Positions 53,584-62,264 of a DNA stretch of 64,000 bases are shown here, one piece after another. Each line of letters begins with the position of its first letter. The stretch's first letter is position 1. Source of the DNA: Bacteriovoracaceae bacterium (GTDB taxonomy: Bacteria; Bdellovibrionota; Bacteriovoracia; Bacteriovoracales; Bacteriovoracaceae). The stretch spans positions 31,454-95,453 of the forward strand of contig JAOARC010000010.1 of assembly GCA_025210745.1 (NCBI GenBank), read 5' to 3'. A program made the position numbers and the translations under genes. The notes beneath the pieces were generated by a model. The model was not told the DNA's origin. It did not search any database and worked only from the letters and a program-made list of their open reading frames with translations.

Positions 53584-54613
53584 AACAACTCTTTTGCTTA
53601 ACAAACCTAGGCTTAATATTTTCTACATATACTCCTTTTAAAAGAAGTATTATTAAAACGACAGCACAGATATTTTCAAACATGCTAAAACTTTCGTGCT
53701 GATGTGAAGCTTTTAAACTTTCCATAGAAAGAGTAAAATAATTTGCATAAAAAAAGTCGACAATATAAGAAAATACAACTCCAACAAATGCTATAGAAAA
53801 AATATTTATTAAAACACCCTTTTTACCAATGTATTTTTGTAGAACTGAAATATTTGAAATATTAGTAGCAGGACCTACAAGTAATAATAATAAAGCTGTT
53901 CCTGGGCTTAAGCCTTTTAACATCAATGAAACAGCAATTGGAGTTGAAGCTGTTGCACATATATAAAGAGGAATACCAACTAATAAAATAAGAAGCTTAG
54001 ATCCATGCTCCCCTAGTGTTAAAAAGAATGATTCAGGAAAAAGAAAGCTTATTAGTGCTCCCAATATAATACCAATTGATAACCATCCAGCGATATCATT
54101 TAATAGTTTTCCAAATGCATATTTAAAAATGAGAGAAATGCTAAAGTTAATTTTATCTTTAGTTCCACAACAAGGCTCTGTCACAAATTCTTCAGCGACC
54201 TTTTCATCTTCACTATTAAACTTTAATTGTAATAACCCTGCAAAGAACGCTGAAGCAAAAGCTGCAATAGGCCTTATAATTGTCATAGGCAAATCAATCA
54301 ATGCATAAGTAATCGAGATAGAATCAACACCTGATTCAGGGGTCGATATTAAAAAGGAGCTCGTTGCTGCATTAGATGCTCCAGATTTTTTCAAAGTAAC
54401 AGCTGTAGGAATAACACTACAAGAACATAAAGGTAGTGGAACACCAATTAGTGAAGCTTTTATAACTCCAGAAAAACCTTTTTTTCCTAGCCACTTTTGA
54501 ACCTTATGAGCCGGCATAAAGACGTAAATAACGCCAGACAGCAATAAACCTAAAATAAGATATGGTGCGGACATAACTAAATATTGCCACAAAGAATGTA
54601 TGAATCCTTCCAT
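53576..54613 (-). CDS. Permease of the UPF0718/SO_0444 (Cu/Zn efflux-like) family
   Basis: The 345-residue inner-membrane protein has eight or more segments and the family motif GVPLPLCSCSVIPTAVTLKKSGASNAATSSFLISTPESGVDS, with a repeated pattern in the second half (GIPLYICATASTPIAVSL). A soluble loop has EPCCGTK and the C-terminus ends SCCG, both probable metal sites. Homologues are linked to copper/zinc or arsenic efflux; the substrate here is inferred. It heads an operon with an SDR and a peroxidase. Confidence 0.82.
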   Translation of the reverse strand: MEGFIHSLWQYLVMSAPYLILGLLLSGVIYVFMPAHKVQKWLGKKGFSGVIKASLIGVPLPLCSCSVIPTAVTLKKSGASNAATSSFLISTPESGVDSISITYALIDLPMTIIRPIAAFASAFFAGLLQLKFNSEDEKVAEEFVTEPCCGTKDKINFSISLIFKYAFGKLLNDIAGWLSIGIILGALISFLFPESFFLTLGEHGSKLLILLVGIPLYICATASTPIAVSLMLKGLSPGTALLLLLVGPATNISNISVLQKYIGKKGVLINIFSIAFVGVVFSYIVDFFYANYFTLSMESLKASHQHESFSMFENICAVVLIILLLKGVYVENIKPRFVKQKSCCG

Positions 54614-54696
54614 AAGATCTCCTCACAAAAAGAATATCATTTATTCTATATAGAGCAAAAATATTTAGAGGAAGATTATTTTTTTTAACTTTTTTC

Positions 54697-54725
54697 TTGA
54701 CCCAAGTAACCAAAATCAGTATATT
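54697..54725 (+). promoter_or_regulatory. Promoter of tRNA-Asp
   Basis: TTGACC (54697-54702), a 17-base spacer and TATATT (54720-54725); the start of transcription falls a few bases before the tRNA at 54738. Confidence 0.75.
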
Positions 54726-54737
54726 CTTACTTACCGC

Positions 54738-54814
54738 GGGGGCGTAGTTAAGTTGGTTATAACGTCTGCCTGTCACGCAGAAGGCCGAGGGTTCGAGTCC
54801 CTTCGCTCCCGCCA
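54738..54814 (+). tRNA. tRNA-Asp (anticodon GTC)
   Basis: A 77-base tRNA with acceptor GGGGGCG pairing with CGCTCCC, discriminator G and encoded CCA. The anticodon loop is CTGTCAC with GTC at 54772-54774, and the T arm is GAGGG-TTCGAGT-CCCTT. No attachment repeat was seen here. Confidence 0.96.
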
Positions 54815-54850
54815 TTTATGAGCTTTATAGTAAGATTATAAATATAAAAA

Positions 54851-54880
54851 AAGCCCGACTTTATGTCGGGCTTTTTTTTT
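54851..54880. terminator. Strong bidirectional Rho-independent terminator
   Basis: AAGCCCGAC (54851-54859) pairs with GTCGGGCTT (54865-54873) around a five-base loop. Flanking A and T runs extend the stem and give T-tracts on both strands. It ends the tRNA-Asp transcript. Confidence 0.92.
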
Positions 54881-54914
54881 GCATAGAAAAACAAAAGTTC
54901 GTAAAGGAAGGTTT

Positions 54915-55355
54915 ATGAAAAGCACCTACATTCAAAAGAAACAAACGGCATATGGAATCACGGTAAGAACAAAAAATGCAAATGAGATCAATCCAAAAAC
55001 AGCACAGATCGGAAAATTATGGGAATCATTTTACAAAGATATCTTTGTAAATCTTAGTGCTGGCACATCAATAATTGGAGTTTATTCCAATTATGAATCC
55101 GACCAGAATGGAGCATTTGATGTTTCAGCATGCTCTGATCAAAAAATAAATGGTTTGAATAAGATAACCTTGAAAAGTGGAAACTATCTTGTTTTCACAG
55201 GAAAAGGTGAAATGCCCAATGCAGTTATTAACACCTGGAAAGAAATCTGGGACTACTTTAGTAATGATAATTGTATCGAAAAAAGAATTTTTCAAACAGA
55301 CTATGAACTTTATAAAGGTCCTTCAGAAGTAGAAATCTATATAGGGATTAAATAA
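54915..55355 (+). CDS. GyrI-like/effector-binding domain protein
   Basis: The 146-residue product reads as a single GyrI-like small-molecule-binding domain: IGKLWESFYKDIF, IGVYSNYESDQNGAFDV, LKSGNYLVFTGKGEMPNAVINTWKEIWDYF and SEVEIYIGIK. These domains bind drugs or act as effector sensors in AraC/MerR regulators; here there is no DNA-binding part. ATG 54915 has AAGGAAGG upstream. The tRNA terminator lies right before it, with little space for a separate promoter, so expression may come from read-through. Confidence 0.8.
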   Translation: MKSTYIQKKQTAYGITVRTKNANEINPKTAQIGKLWESFYKDIFVNLSAGTSIIGVYSNYESDQNGAFDVSACSDQKINGLNKITLKSGNYLVFTGKGEMPNAVINTWKEIWDYFSNDNCIEKRIFQTDYELYKGPSEVEIYIGIK

Positions 55356-55424
55356 TAGAATGTTAGAATAAAAAATATTTCATGCAGCAGATAACTGTCT
55401 TTCAACTACCTATTTAATGATACT

Positions 55425-56288
55425 TTAACTATAAAATATTGGAATCTTTAAATACGATACTCCATTATCCTCTAAAGCAGGTAATTCTCCTGCAGCAATG
55501 TTTGCCTGAATGCTTGGAAGTAATAACTTTGGTGCACTAAGTGTTTTATCTCTTGATTCTCGAAAAAAGATAAAATCTTCTTCCTGAGTATTCTCATTTA
55601 ACTGAATATTATATTTTTTAGACTCACCGATTGAAAATTCAAACTTAAGCTCTCTACCACCTGGCTGATAGTCATGTCCTGTAAAAACCCTTGTTTCTAC
55701 TGGTAAAGAGTAAAGCTTATTATAAATAGAGTTATATAGCTCCTTAGCACTTCCTAAAGGAAAATCACACCTTCCTGTTCCAAAATCAGGCATAAACAAA
55801 GCATCTCCTGTAAATAAAAGATTATCAATTAAAAATGAAGTGCATGCAGGCGTGTGCCCAGGTGTATGTATTGATTTTATATCAAATGAATCGAGCTTAA
55901 TAATATCGCCATCTTTTAAAAGGCAGTCAAACTGTCTACCATCTGCAACAAATTCTTTTAAATTAAACATCATTTTAAATGTTTTTTGCACTTCAATTAT
56001 TCTCTCACTTATCGCAATTTTTATTTTAGGATAAGTTTTCTTAAGATCAAAAGCAGCACTTAAATGATCTGCATGTGCATGAGTTTCTAAAATATACTTA
56101 GGGTCTAAATTATTTTCTTTTAAAAAGGCAATCACTTCTTTTATTGAACTATAGGTTATCTTAGACCCAGCTTGATCATAATTTAAAACGGGATCAACTA
56201 TAATAGCTTCTTTTGTATTTTTCTCGAAGACTATGTAAGTTAATGTATATGTTGCTACATCATAAAAGTGTTTTATTTCTAATTTCAT
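55425..56288 (-). CDS. Blh/persulfide dioxygenase-like metallo-beta-lactamase-fold hydrolase
   Basis: The 287-residue protein has the metal motif THAHADHLSAA (69-79; His70, His72, Asp74, His75), HTPGHTPACTSFLI, GDALFMPDFGTGRCDFPLGSAKELYNSIYNKLYSLP and FTGHDYQPGGRE. This wording is that of the Blh/ETHE1-like group controlled by BigR in other bacteria; ETHE1-type enzymes oxidise glutathione persulfide to sulfite. AGAGG lies six bases before ATG. Last gene of the ArsR-led operon, ten bases after the rhodanese-haem lipoprotein. The 70 bases after it hold no clear terminator. Confidence 0.88.
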   Translation of the reverse strand: MKLEIKHFYDVATYTLTYIVFEKNTKEAIIVDPVLNYDQAGSKITYSSIKEVIAFLKENNLDPKYILETHAHADHLSAAFDLKKTYPKIKIAISERIIEVQKTFKMMFNLKEFVADGRQFDCLLKDGDIIKLDSFDIKSIHTPGHTPACTSFLIDNLLFTGDALFMPDFGTGRCDFPLGSAKELYNSIYNKLYSLPVETRVFTGHDYQPGGRELKFEFSIGESKKYNIQLNENTQEEDFIFFRESRDKTLSAPKLLLPSIQANIAAGELPALEDNGVSYLKIPIFYS

Positions 56289-56298
56289 ATATTCCTCT

Positions 56299-57150
56299 TT
56301 ATTTTAATGTACTAATGTGAAAGATACCTCTTAATTCATTTACTTTATAACCTAATGCTCTATCTTTTGGATAAAGTTGTTTAATTTTTTCTAAAACATC
56401 CTTAGTAAGATCTTGCTTTCTATCTCCATGACACTTTAAACACTGATTATTAGTTACAATTGGAATATACATACTCGTTCCTTCTTTATTCATCATTGCA
56501 CCGATAGTAACGTTATTTTTTAAACGAGCTTTAAATAATTTAATATACTTGAGTTCTTCACCTTTTGCTATATTTAAACTATTTCTTGCTTTATCTGACA
56601 CTCGCTTTATTTTTACATTATACTTTTTAGCTAAGGAAGATGTTATACTCATTGCATTGATATTACAGTATTTTATAGCATGTAAATTACCACCCCTCAT
56701 AAAAGCTTGCTTTAAGTTATAAGACAATTCTTTTTTTAATGAACGAGCAACTTTTTTTCCAAGAGACTTTATATCCTGGTAAACAACAAGAGGATAATCT
56801 TCCTTTATCCATCCAACAATACCATCTGCTACATCAAAAACATTAAAGTTCATCTGCTTCATTTTATAAGCTACTCTAGAGCTTCTTCCACCAGAATGAC
56901 ATATAACAAAATAAGTCTTCTTCCTATCTAGTTTTTCAACAAATAAAAAGAAATCTTTATCATAAGGGTTTTTCAAAACAGATTTTTTTATAATCCCTGT
57001 TTCTGCCCACTCCTGCTTAGAGCGAACATCTAAAACAATAATATTTTCTTGAGAGCTAAAAATAAGATCTTTCGCTTTTTTTAAATCAATTTTTAAAGAT
57101 TCATCTTTACATGATGTAAGGATTATAAAAAGAAAAAGTATTTTATTCAC
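56299..57150 (-). CDS. Lipoprotein fusing a rhodanese to a DUF3365 c-type haem domain
   Basis: The 283-residue product has a lipobox (ILTSC, Cys14), a rhodanese domain (about 20-125; VLDVRSKQEW, active Cys84 in VICHSGGRSSR), then a DUF3365/Tll0287-like domain (about 130-283): YCNINAMSITSSLAKKYNVKIKRVSDKARNSLN and the haem motif CLKCH (237-241). So a sulfur-transfer domain and a c-type haem are joined and anchored in the periplasm or outer membrane. It starts at GTG, overlapping the DUF2892 stop, with AAGG upstream. It may couple persulfide sulfur handling to electron transfer; that is inference. Confidence 0.82.
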   Translation of the reverse strand: MNKILFLFIILTSCKDESLKIDLKKAKDLIFSSQENIIVLDVRSKQEWAETGIIKKSVLKNPYDKDFFLFVEKLDRKKTYFVICHSGGRSSRVAYKMKQMNFNVFDVADGIVGWIKEDYPLVVYQDIKSLGKKVARSLKKELSYNLKQAFMRGGNLHAIKYCNINAMSITSSLAKKYNVKIKRVSDKARNSLNIAKGEELKYIKLFKARLKNNVTIGAMMNKEGTSMYIPIVTNNQCLKCHGDRKQDLTKDVLEKIKQLYPKDRALGYKVNELRGIFHISTLK

Positions 57151-57371
57151 CCTTTAACCTTAAAAACCTTTCTTAAAATTGTCATCATAGGACACCAATT
57201 CGTAAAAGAAGACTGTAATAAGTTCGCTCCTATAAAAATAATAAAATATATCCATTTTGTTGAGTGAGCAATTGTAAGTAGTGCTGCAATTATAATAAAA
57301 CTACCAGCTATTCTTCTTAATAAAATTTCCAATGGTGTTGAGCTTACAGTACAATTTTTTTCATTATTCAT
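57147..57371 (-). CDS. DUF2892 membrane protein
   Basis: The 74-residue protein has two membrane segments (AGSFIIIAALLTIAH and WIYFIIFIGANLLQSSF) and the family end NWCPMMTILRKVF, as in the C-terminal part of YgaP-type rhodaneses, where DUF2892 is fused to rhodanese. Here it is a separate gene just before a rhodanese fusion. I prefer ATG 57371, with AGGAG seven bases upstream; ATG 57386, overlapping the barrel gene stop (TAATG), is the alternative. The Cys of WCP may take part in sulfur chemistry. Confidence 0.75.
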   Translation of the reverse strand: MNNEKNCTVSSTPLEILLRRIAGSFIIIAALLTIAHSTKWIYFIIFIGANLLQSSFTNWCPMMTILRKVFKVKG

Positions 57372-57385
57372 TTTTATTCTCCTCA

Positions 57386-58678
57386 TTAAAAGCTGTAATT
57401 TAATCTCGTATATAAATTATCATCATCACGCAACATTCCAAATTCCCTATTTTCATAATTATTTTTTCCTGAAAAGATATTAATTCCAGCAGTTAGCTTA
57501 AGGTTATTATTTATTTTTTTTGAGGCTTCAACCTTTGTAAAGCTATCTTTATCATCTGGCCTAATATAACTAAACAAAGACAATAAAAGAGTTTCTTGTT
57601 GTGCTTTATAAGTTAATCTTAATGTATAAGTTGATTGATTTTCTTTTTTTCTAAATTTATATCCTTGAAGATTATTCGATTTAAAAGACTTTTCATATTC
57701 TTCATAATGCATCATTTTTTCCTGATATAACTGAACTCCAAAAGAAAATTTATGACTTAAATCCTGTCTGTAACCAAATAAATATTTCAAAGAAGAATTT
57801 TCAATAAAAAAGTCATCTCCCTTAAGGTCCTCCAAGGATTCATAATAGCCTGTTTCAAAACTAAAAATACCAGAACTCATAGCTCCTTCAAAAGAAGCTC
57901 CATAAACAGCTAGCTCAGTATGAATTGGGCTTAATACTCCAGCGTTAAGTTCTATAGATCTTGGTGACTTAAAATATCCTTTATAAACATAAAGTCCATA
58001 CTCATTTTCATCTATTGTAGATCTTAAATTAAAAGCAATCTCCGGTTTATCTAACCCCCTATCTCTTTGAGAAGGTCCAACCCTTGTGCATTCTTTTTTG
58101 TCTAAAACAGTTTTTCCTTGATTAGGGTCAAATACTGAAAAATGACATCCATTAGGAGTTAAATCGGATGTAAACTCTGGTTGATAAACAAAATCAAAAA
58201 CTAACTCATTATAATAATGGGTTAATCTCAATGCATTGGAAGGATCTTTTAACATCTCATTTTCTCTTCCTTGAAAGTTAGCTACCCAATTTTTTGGAAA
58301 AAGATCATTAATAAATAACATATCAGCAACTCCCCAAGTACTTATCTGTCTACCAATACTAATGTCAGTATTTTCCATTATCTTGTAATTTACTCGTAAC
58401 TCTCTTATATCAACATAATGGGTACTTTGTGGCATATCTTTAACAAAATCAGCCTTTCCATAAAAGCTGACTTTTCCTACACTTTTATCTGTCTTTAATC
58501 TAAAACGAGTATTTCCTAAAGTTTGATTATCAAAATTATTTTCTTTTACACCATATTCTATTTCGACATCTCCATTAATAATTAATACTGGTACATCTTC
58601 TTCTACTTCACTAAAATCATCAAACTCACTAGCAAATGTCACATTCATTATTAAAATTAAATAAAATAATACTTTCAT
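57386..58678 (-). CDS. Outer membrane beta-barrel protein (DUF1302/alginate-export-like)
   Basis: The 430-residue protein has a signal peptide (MKVLFYLILIMNVTFA) and repeated beta strands ending in an aromatic (LYTRLNYSF). The segment DISIGRQISTWGVADMLFINDLFPKNW is typical of DUF1302-like barrels, which commonly sit beside RND-superfamily exporters and LolA-like proteins. It follows the LolA-like gene by nine bases, has AGGAG six bases before ATG, and overlaps the next gene start region. It may be the outer-membrane part of the export route. Confidence 0.72.
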   Translation of the reverse strand: MKVLFYLILIMNVTFASEFDDFSEVEEDVPVLIINGDVEIEYGVKENNFDNQTLGNTRFRLKTDKSVGKVSFYGKADFVKDMPQSTHYVDIRELRVNYKIMENTDISIGRQISTWGVADMLFINDLFPKNWVANFQGRENEMLKDPSNALRLTHYYNELVFDFVYQPEFTSDLTPNGCHFSVFDPNQGKTVLDKKECTRVGPSQRDRGLDKPEIAFNLRSTIDENEYGLYVYKGYFKSPRSIELNAGVLSPIHTELAVYGASFEGAMSSGIFSFETGYYESLEDLKGDDFFIENSSLKYLFGYRQDLSHKFSFGVQLYQEKMMHYEEYEKSFKSNNLQGYKFRKKENQSTYTLRLTYKAQQETLLLSLFSYIRPDDKDSFTKVEASKKINNNLKLTAGINIFSGKNNYENREFGMLRDDDNLYTRLNYSF

Positions 58679-58687
58679 AGCGATCTC

Positions 58688-59479
58688 CTATTTTAAATAC
58701 TTCATTGAAGGGTTTTTTAAAGATCGTTGCGAAAAGTCACTTTCACGAAGGCCAATATTGTATTGTGTTTTTTTGGGATTAATCAACATTTCTGTATAAC
58801 TACCTGTTAATGGTGACTCCATAAGTCTTTTTGTCGTAGTATGAAAACCATCAATAACTTGGCTTTTTAAAGCTTGATACCTTTTAAATACTTTTCCATC
58901 ATGATTTGTATACTCAACTTTAAGAGGAGTAAAATCTTTTTTAGAAATCCATGCTTTAATACTTTTAATCTTTGTCTCTTTTATTTTGGGGATACTTTGT
59001 GTTATATAAACAGGTTTGCTATCAAGCTTTGATTCTTCAATTAAAGTATGATTATCTTTTAAATAGTGTCTTCCAGACACATCTTCATAAGAAAAATCAC
59101 TTCCCATAAAAGGGTCTTGTTTTCTTGATCCCGCAATCGCAAGAACTTTATCAGAAGCAGGTATATATAATCTTCTAAAGTCATCAGCATCTATTTTTTT
59201 ATGAACTAAGAAAGATGTTCTTTTTATATCAGATGGTCTAATAAAATATGTATAAAATAGCTGTTCCCCACCATCTTTCTTATCAAGTCGCAACATATAA
59301 AATAGTTTTTTGATTGGATTACTATCTTTTTTAGAATAAATCTTCATTAAAATTTGGGATCGTCCATCATTTCCTTGATAGTAAGAATTAAGATGTGCTC
59401 TTTTCATAATGTCATCAACCGTTATAGAAAATGAACTTGTTACAATTAATAAAGATAAAGCCATAATATTTTTTTTCAT
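58688..59479 (-). CDS. LolA-like outer membrane lipoprotein-sorting family protein
   Basis: The 263-residue periplasmic protein has a signal peptide (to about residue 18) and the LolA-like fold sequence of the RND-associated group: DDIMKRAHLNSYYQGNDGRSQILMKIY, YFIRPSDIKRTSFLVHK, RRLYIPASDKVLAIAGSRKQDPFMGSDFSYEDVSGR and LKVEYTNHDGKVFKRYQ. Such proteins bind lipids or hydrophobic molecules in the periplasm. AGAGG lies before ATG. It lies between the exporter and barrel genes, so it probably shuttles their common substrate. Confidence 0.82.
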   Translation of the reverse strand: MKKNIMALSLLIVTSSFSITVDDIMKRAHLNSYYQGNDGRSQILMKIYSKKDSNPIKKLFYMLRLDKKDGGEQLFYTYFIRPSDIKRTSFLVHKKIDADDFRRLYIPASDKVLAIAGSRKQDPFMGSDFSYEDVSGRHYLKDNHTLIEESKLDSKPVYITQSIPKIKETKIKSIKAWISKKDFTPLKVEYTNHDGKVFKRYQALKSQVIDGFHTTTKRLMESPLTGSYTEMLINPKKTQYNIGLRESDFSQRSLKNPSMKYLK

Positions 59480-59496
59480 TTTTTCCTCTTTTGTTA

Positions 59497-61932
59497 TTAT
59501 TTTTTAAATCCAGGTAATAATTTTTCAAACTCTTTTATTAGTGAAGGTATTAATAAAAGCGTTGTCACTCCACTTACAAGCATAATTAAGAAGAAAAACA
59601 TACCTACTGTAAAGTATGGTTGTAATGCAGCAAAAAACAATGGTGTAAATCCTATCGAGATAACCATTACATTTCTCCAAATAGCCTGTGCAGTTCCATC
59701 AAATAGTTTTTTAAATGTTTTAGAAAAACTTCCGTATTTTTCATTATATGTTTTTGCATGTTCGATAAAATGAATTGCAAAATCTACAGATAGTCCTAAA
59801 GTAAGACTTGAAAGCACTGCAATTGGCATATCATAAAATTTTCCTGCATATCCAATTAATCCGTATATAAACAAAATAGTTAAACTAAGAGGAAGCATTG
59901 CTATTGTAGCCCACTTTACACTTTTAAATAAGAAAGCCATCATGAGAAAAACAATAATAAATGAACCTATTAAGGCTTCAGCCATACCACTAACCATTTG
60001 TGCTTGCCACACACTATTAATTTTCATTAAACCTGCCCACTGAACATGAAGAACCTCGCCTTCAATAACAGGTGGTGGATTTTGAGACATAAATTGCTTC
60101 AACTGATCTTGAATATAATCCATATTTTGATTATCACCGGATTTAAAGTGAATCCACATTTGAGATTTTTTTGATTCTCCCGGTTTTATTAATTTCCACA
60201 TGTCTCTTCCTTTCTTAATATCTCCCGATTCAAAAAGAAACATATATTGAGAAACCTCTTGCCTCGTTTTTGGAAGTTCATTCTTATTAAAAGCAACCTG
60301 TCCAACTTTTCTTAAAACATCAGTTATACTTGTTGTACCACCAATCATTTGTGTTCCATCTTGTTTCTTTACAGTCAATAAGAAAGAAGAAACTTTATCC
60401 ATGTATTGAAGTACCTTTGGATCTTTGATTGTTTTTAAGTCAACAGTTTCCTCCATAGCAAAATCATCTTCTTCCTTAATGGATTCATCTGTCTGTGAGA
60501 AGCTAAAAACAAGATTTGTCATATAAGTTCCCGCTAAAGCTTTATTCATTTCTACATCTGCAACTCTTAAAGCATGTCCTTTTTTAAACCAACGAACAGG
60601 ATTATCATTAATAATAATTTTTCTTACACCAAACCCAGATAGAATCATAACAACAACAGAAACTAAAATAATAATCTTCGATTTTTTCCAAGAAAGACGT
60701 TCAAATACTTTTGAGATTAGATTAATAGTACTTTTATTAGATGGGACATAACCAAACTTATCTAATGCCTTTTGATCAACAAGCATTGTATAAGCGGGAA
60801 TAAAAATAATCGTTAGTAAAAAACTGATAGCAACACCAAAAGCGATTGTAATACCAAAAACAACAACTGGGGGAATTCCAGTTGTTGCAAGAGATGCAAA
60901 ACCAACGACCGTTGTTAAAGAGGTATAAAACATTGGATTAAATAATTCTAAAATAACATCCTTAACTGCTTGCGTGCGACTATGTCCCTTTGAAATTTTC
61001 TCACTTAAAACACTTAAAATATGAACAGAATCAAGCACGGCAATAGGCATAATAAAAATAGGAATCATAGAACTCATGATATGAATAACATTTCCAGAAT
61101 AAATCAAAGCCCCCATTGACCAAATAACCGCCATCATAGCAAGAATCATTGGGGCGATAACAACCTTTATACTTCTAAAAAAAATAAGTAGTAAAAGAAA
61201 AATAACTAACCCTGCCATAGGAGCATATACAGCCATCTGAATAAACATCTCATTACCAAAAGTAGACTCTGCAACTGGTAATCCAGCAAAATAATACTGC
61301 TCTTGATCTGTTAAATATTTATTTGTTATTTCTTTTATCTTTTGTGAAAGATAATAAGTACGATCTTTTTTTCCTTTATTAATAGGCATAAAAATACCGA
61401 TAAGAGAGCCGTCTTTTGCTGCAAGTTTTCCAGCAAGCATTGGATTTTGATTAATTCGATCTAACAAACTATCTGCTTGTAATTGAGTTTTCGGAACTTC
61501 ATTCATTAACTTTGTTACAAGTAATTCTCCTTTGTCATTTTTAATAATATCATCACTCGTTGATACAGACATAAGATCAATAACTTTAAAAATCTCAGTT
61601 CCATCTTCATCTTTAAGTTCAATTAAATCTTTTGTTATAAGATCAATTCTCTTAAGTATTTGTGGAGTAAATAGCGTTTTGCCTTCTTTATGTTGTATTC
61701 CCAGAGCAACAACATCTGCAATATTAAATTCTTCCTTAAGCTGGTTATGCAAAATAACAGCAGGATTATCACTTGGAAGCATGTGAACAGGGTCTGTATC
61801 CGTAACAATCTTTGGGAAAGCACCTAAAAAAATAATTGTGATTAGGGCTCCAATTAGAATAATTTTTTTGGGATGATTTGTTGAAAAGTTGATTAAAAAT
61901 AATTGCATTTGCTTTAAAAATTTATCTAACAT
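59497..61932 (-). CDS. RND superfamily (MMPL/HAE3-type) exporter
   Basis: The 811-residue inner-membrane protein has twelve segments in the RND arrangement: one at about 22-40, a large periplasmic loop, five between about 232 and 385, and the same again in the second half. Conserved membrane Asp301 (AVLDSVHIL) and Asp717 (GLSVDFAIHFIEH) probably carry protons. HAE3 members export hydrophobic molecules such as hopanoids. No membrane-fusion protein is present; a LolA-like protein and a barrel replace it. AAGGA lies seven to eight bases before ATG, nine bases after the arsR gene. Confidence 0.9.
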   Translation of the reverse strand: MLDKFLKQMQLFLINFSTNHPKKIILIGALITIIFLGAFPKIVTDTDPVHMLPSDNPAVILHNQLKEEFNIADVVALGIQHKEGKTLFTPQILKRIDLITKDLIELKDEDGTEIFKVIDLMSVSTSDDIIKNDKGELLVTKLMNEVPKTQLQADSLLDRINQNPMLAGKLAAKDGSLIGIFMPINKGKKDRTYYLSQKIKEITNKYLTDQEQYYFAGLPVAESTFGNEMFIQMAVYAPMAGLVIFLLLLIFFRSIKVVIAPMILAMMAVIWSMGALIYSGNVIHIMSSMIPIFIMPIAVLDSVHILSVLSEKISKGHSRTQAVKDVILELFNPMFYTSLTTVVGFASLATTGIPPVVVFGITIAFGVAISFLLTIIFIPAYTMLVDQKALDKFGYVPSNKSTINLISKVFERLSWKKSKIIILVSVVVMILSGFGVRKIIINDNPVRWFKKGHALRVADVEMNKALAGTYMTNLVFSFSQTDESIKEEDDFAMEETVDLKTIKDPKVLQYMDKVSSFLLTVKKQDGTQMIGGTTSITDVLRKVGQVAFNKNELPKTRQEVSQYMFLFESGDIKKGRDMWKLIKPGESKKSQMWIHFKSGDNQNMDYIQDQLKQFMSQNPPPVIEGEVLHVQWAGLMKINSVWQAQMVSGMAEALIGSFIIVFLMMAFLFKSVKWATIAMLPLSLTILFIYGLIGYAGKFYDMPIAVLSSLTLGLSVDFAIHFIEHAKTYNEKYGSFSKTFKKLFDGTAQAIWRNVMVISIGFTPLFFAALQPYFTVGMFFFLIMLVSGVTTLLLIPSLIKEFEKLLPGFKK

Positions 61933-61941
61933 ATTTATTCC

Positions 61942-62232
61942 TTAATTTTGACAATAAATTCTATCTAATTGTTTTATGATTTGTTTTATTCTTAAGTCAG
62001 AAATATAGTAAAAAACAAAGTTACTTTCTTTTCTTTTAGAAACAATTCCTTGTAATTCCATCGCTTTTAAAAATTGAGAAACTTGTGACTGGCTTATCTG
62101 ACATGCTTTTTCTAGATCACCAACTGACTTTTCTTCATCTTTTAGTAAACATAGAAGTAATAATCTTTTAGGATGACCAAGTACTTTCAAAATCTGAGCA
62201 ACATATTCACTATTTTTAATCATCTCTTCCAT
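61942..62232 (-). CDS. ArsR family repressor of the SqrR/BigR persulfide-sensing type
   Basis: The 96-residue winged-helix protein has LKVLGHPKRLLLLCLLKDEEKSVGDLEKACQISQSQVSQFLKAM as helix-turn-helix region and FVFYYISDLRIKQIIKQLDRIYC. Cys28 and Cys94 are 66 residues apart, the same spacing and local setting as the reactive pair of SqrR (Cys41/Cys107) and BigR; persulfide makes a tetrasulfide bridge and releases DNA. A third Cys44 is extra. It should repress its own operon from the 24-bp palindrome at 62267-62290. AAGGA lies five bases before ATG. Confidence 0.87.
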   Translation of the reverse strand: MEEMIKNSEYVAQILKVLGHPKRLLLLCLLKDEEKSVGDLEKACQISQSQVSQFLKAMELQGIVSKRKESNFVFYYISDLRIKQIIKQLDRIYCQN

Positions 62233-62264
62233 ACTTTTTCCTTATATTTCTTTACTTAAAAAGT

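Noticed and set aside
54504..54815. Open frame on the minus strand across tRNA-Asp and the start of the permease gene
   Set aside because: It runs antisense through the tRNA and its promoter; the permease frame with its family motifs explains the coding part.
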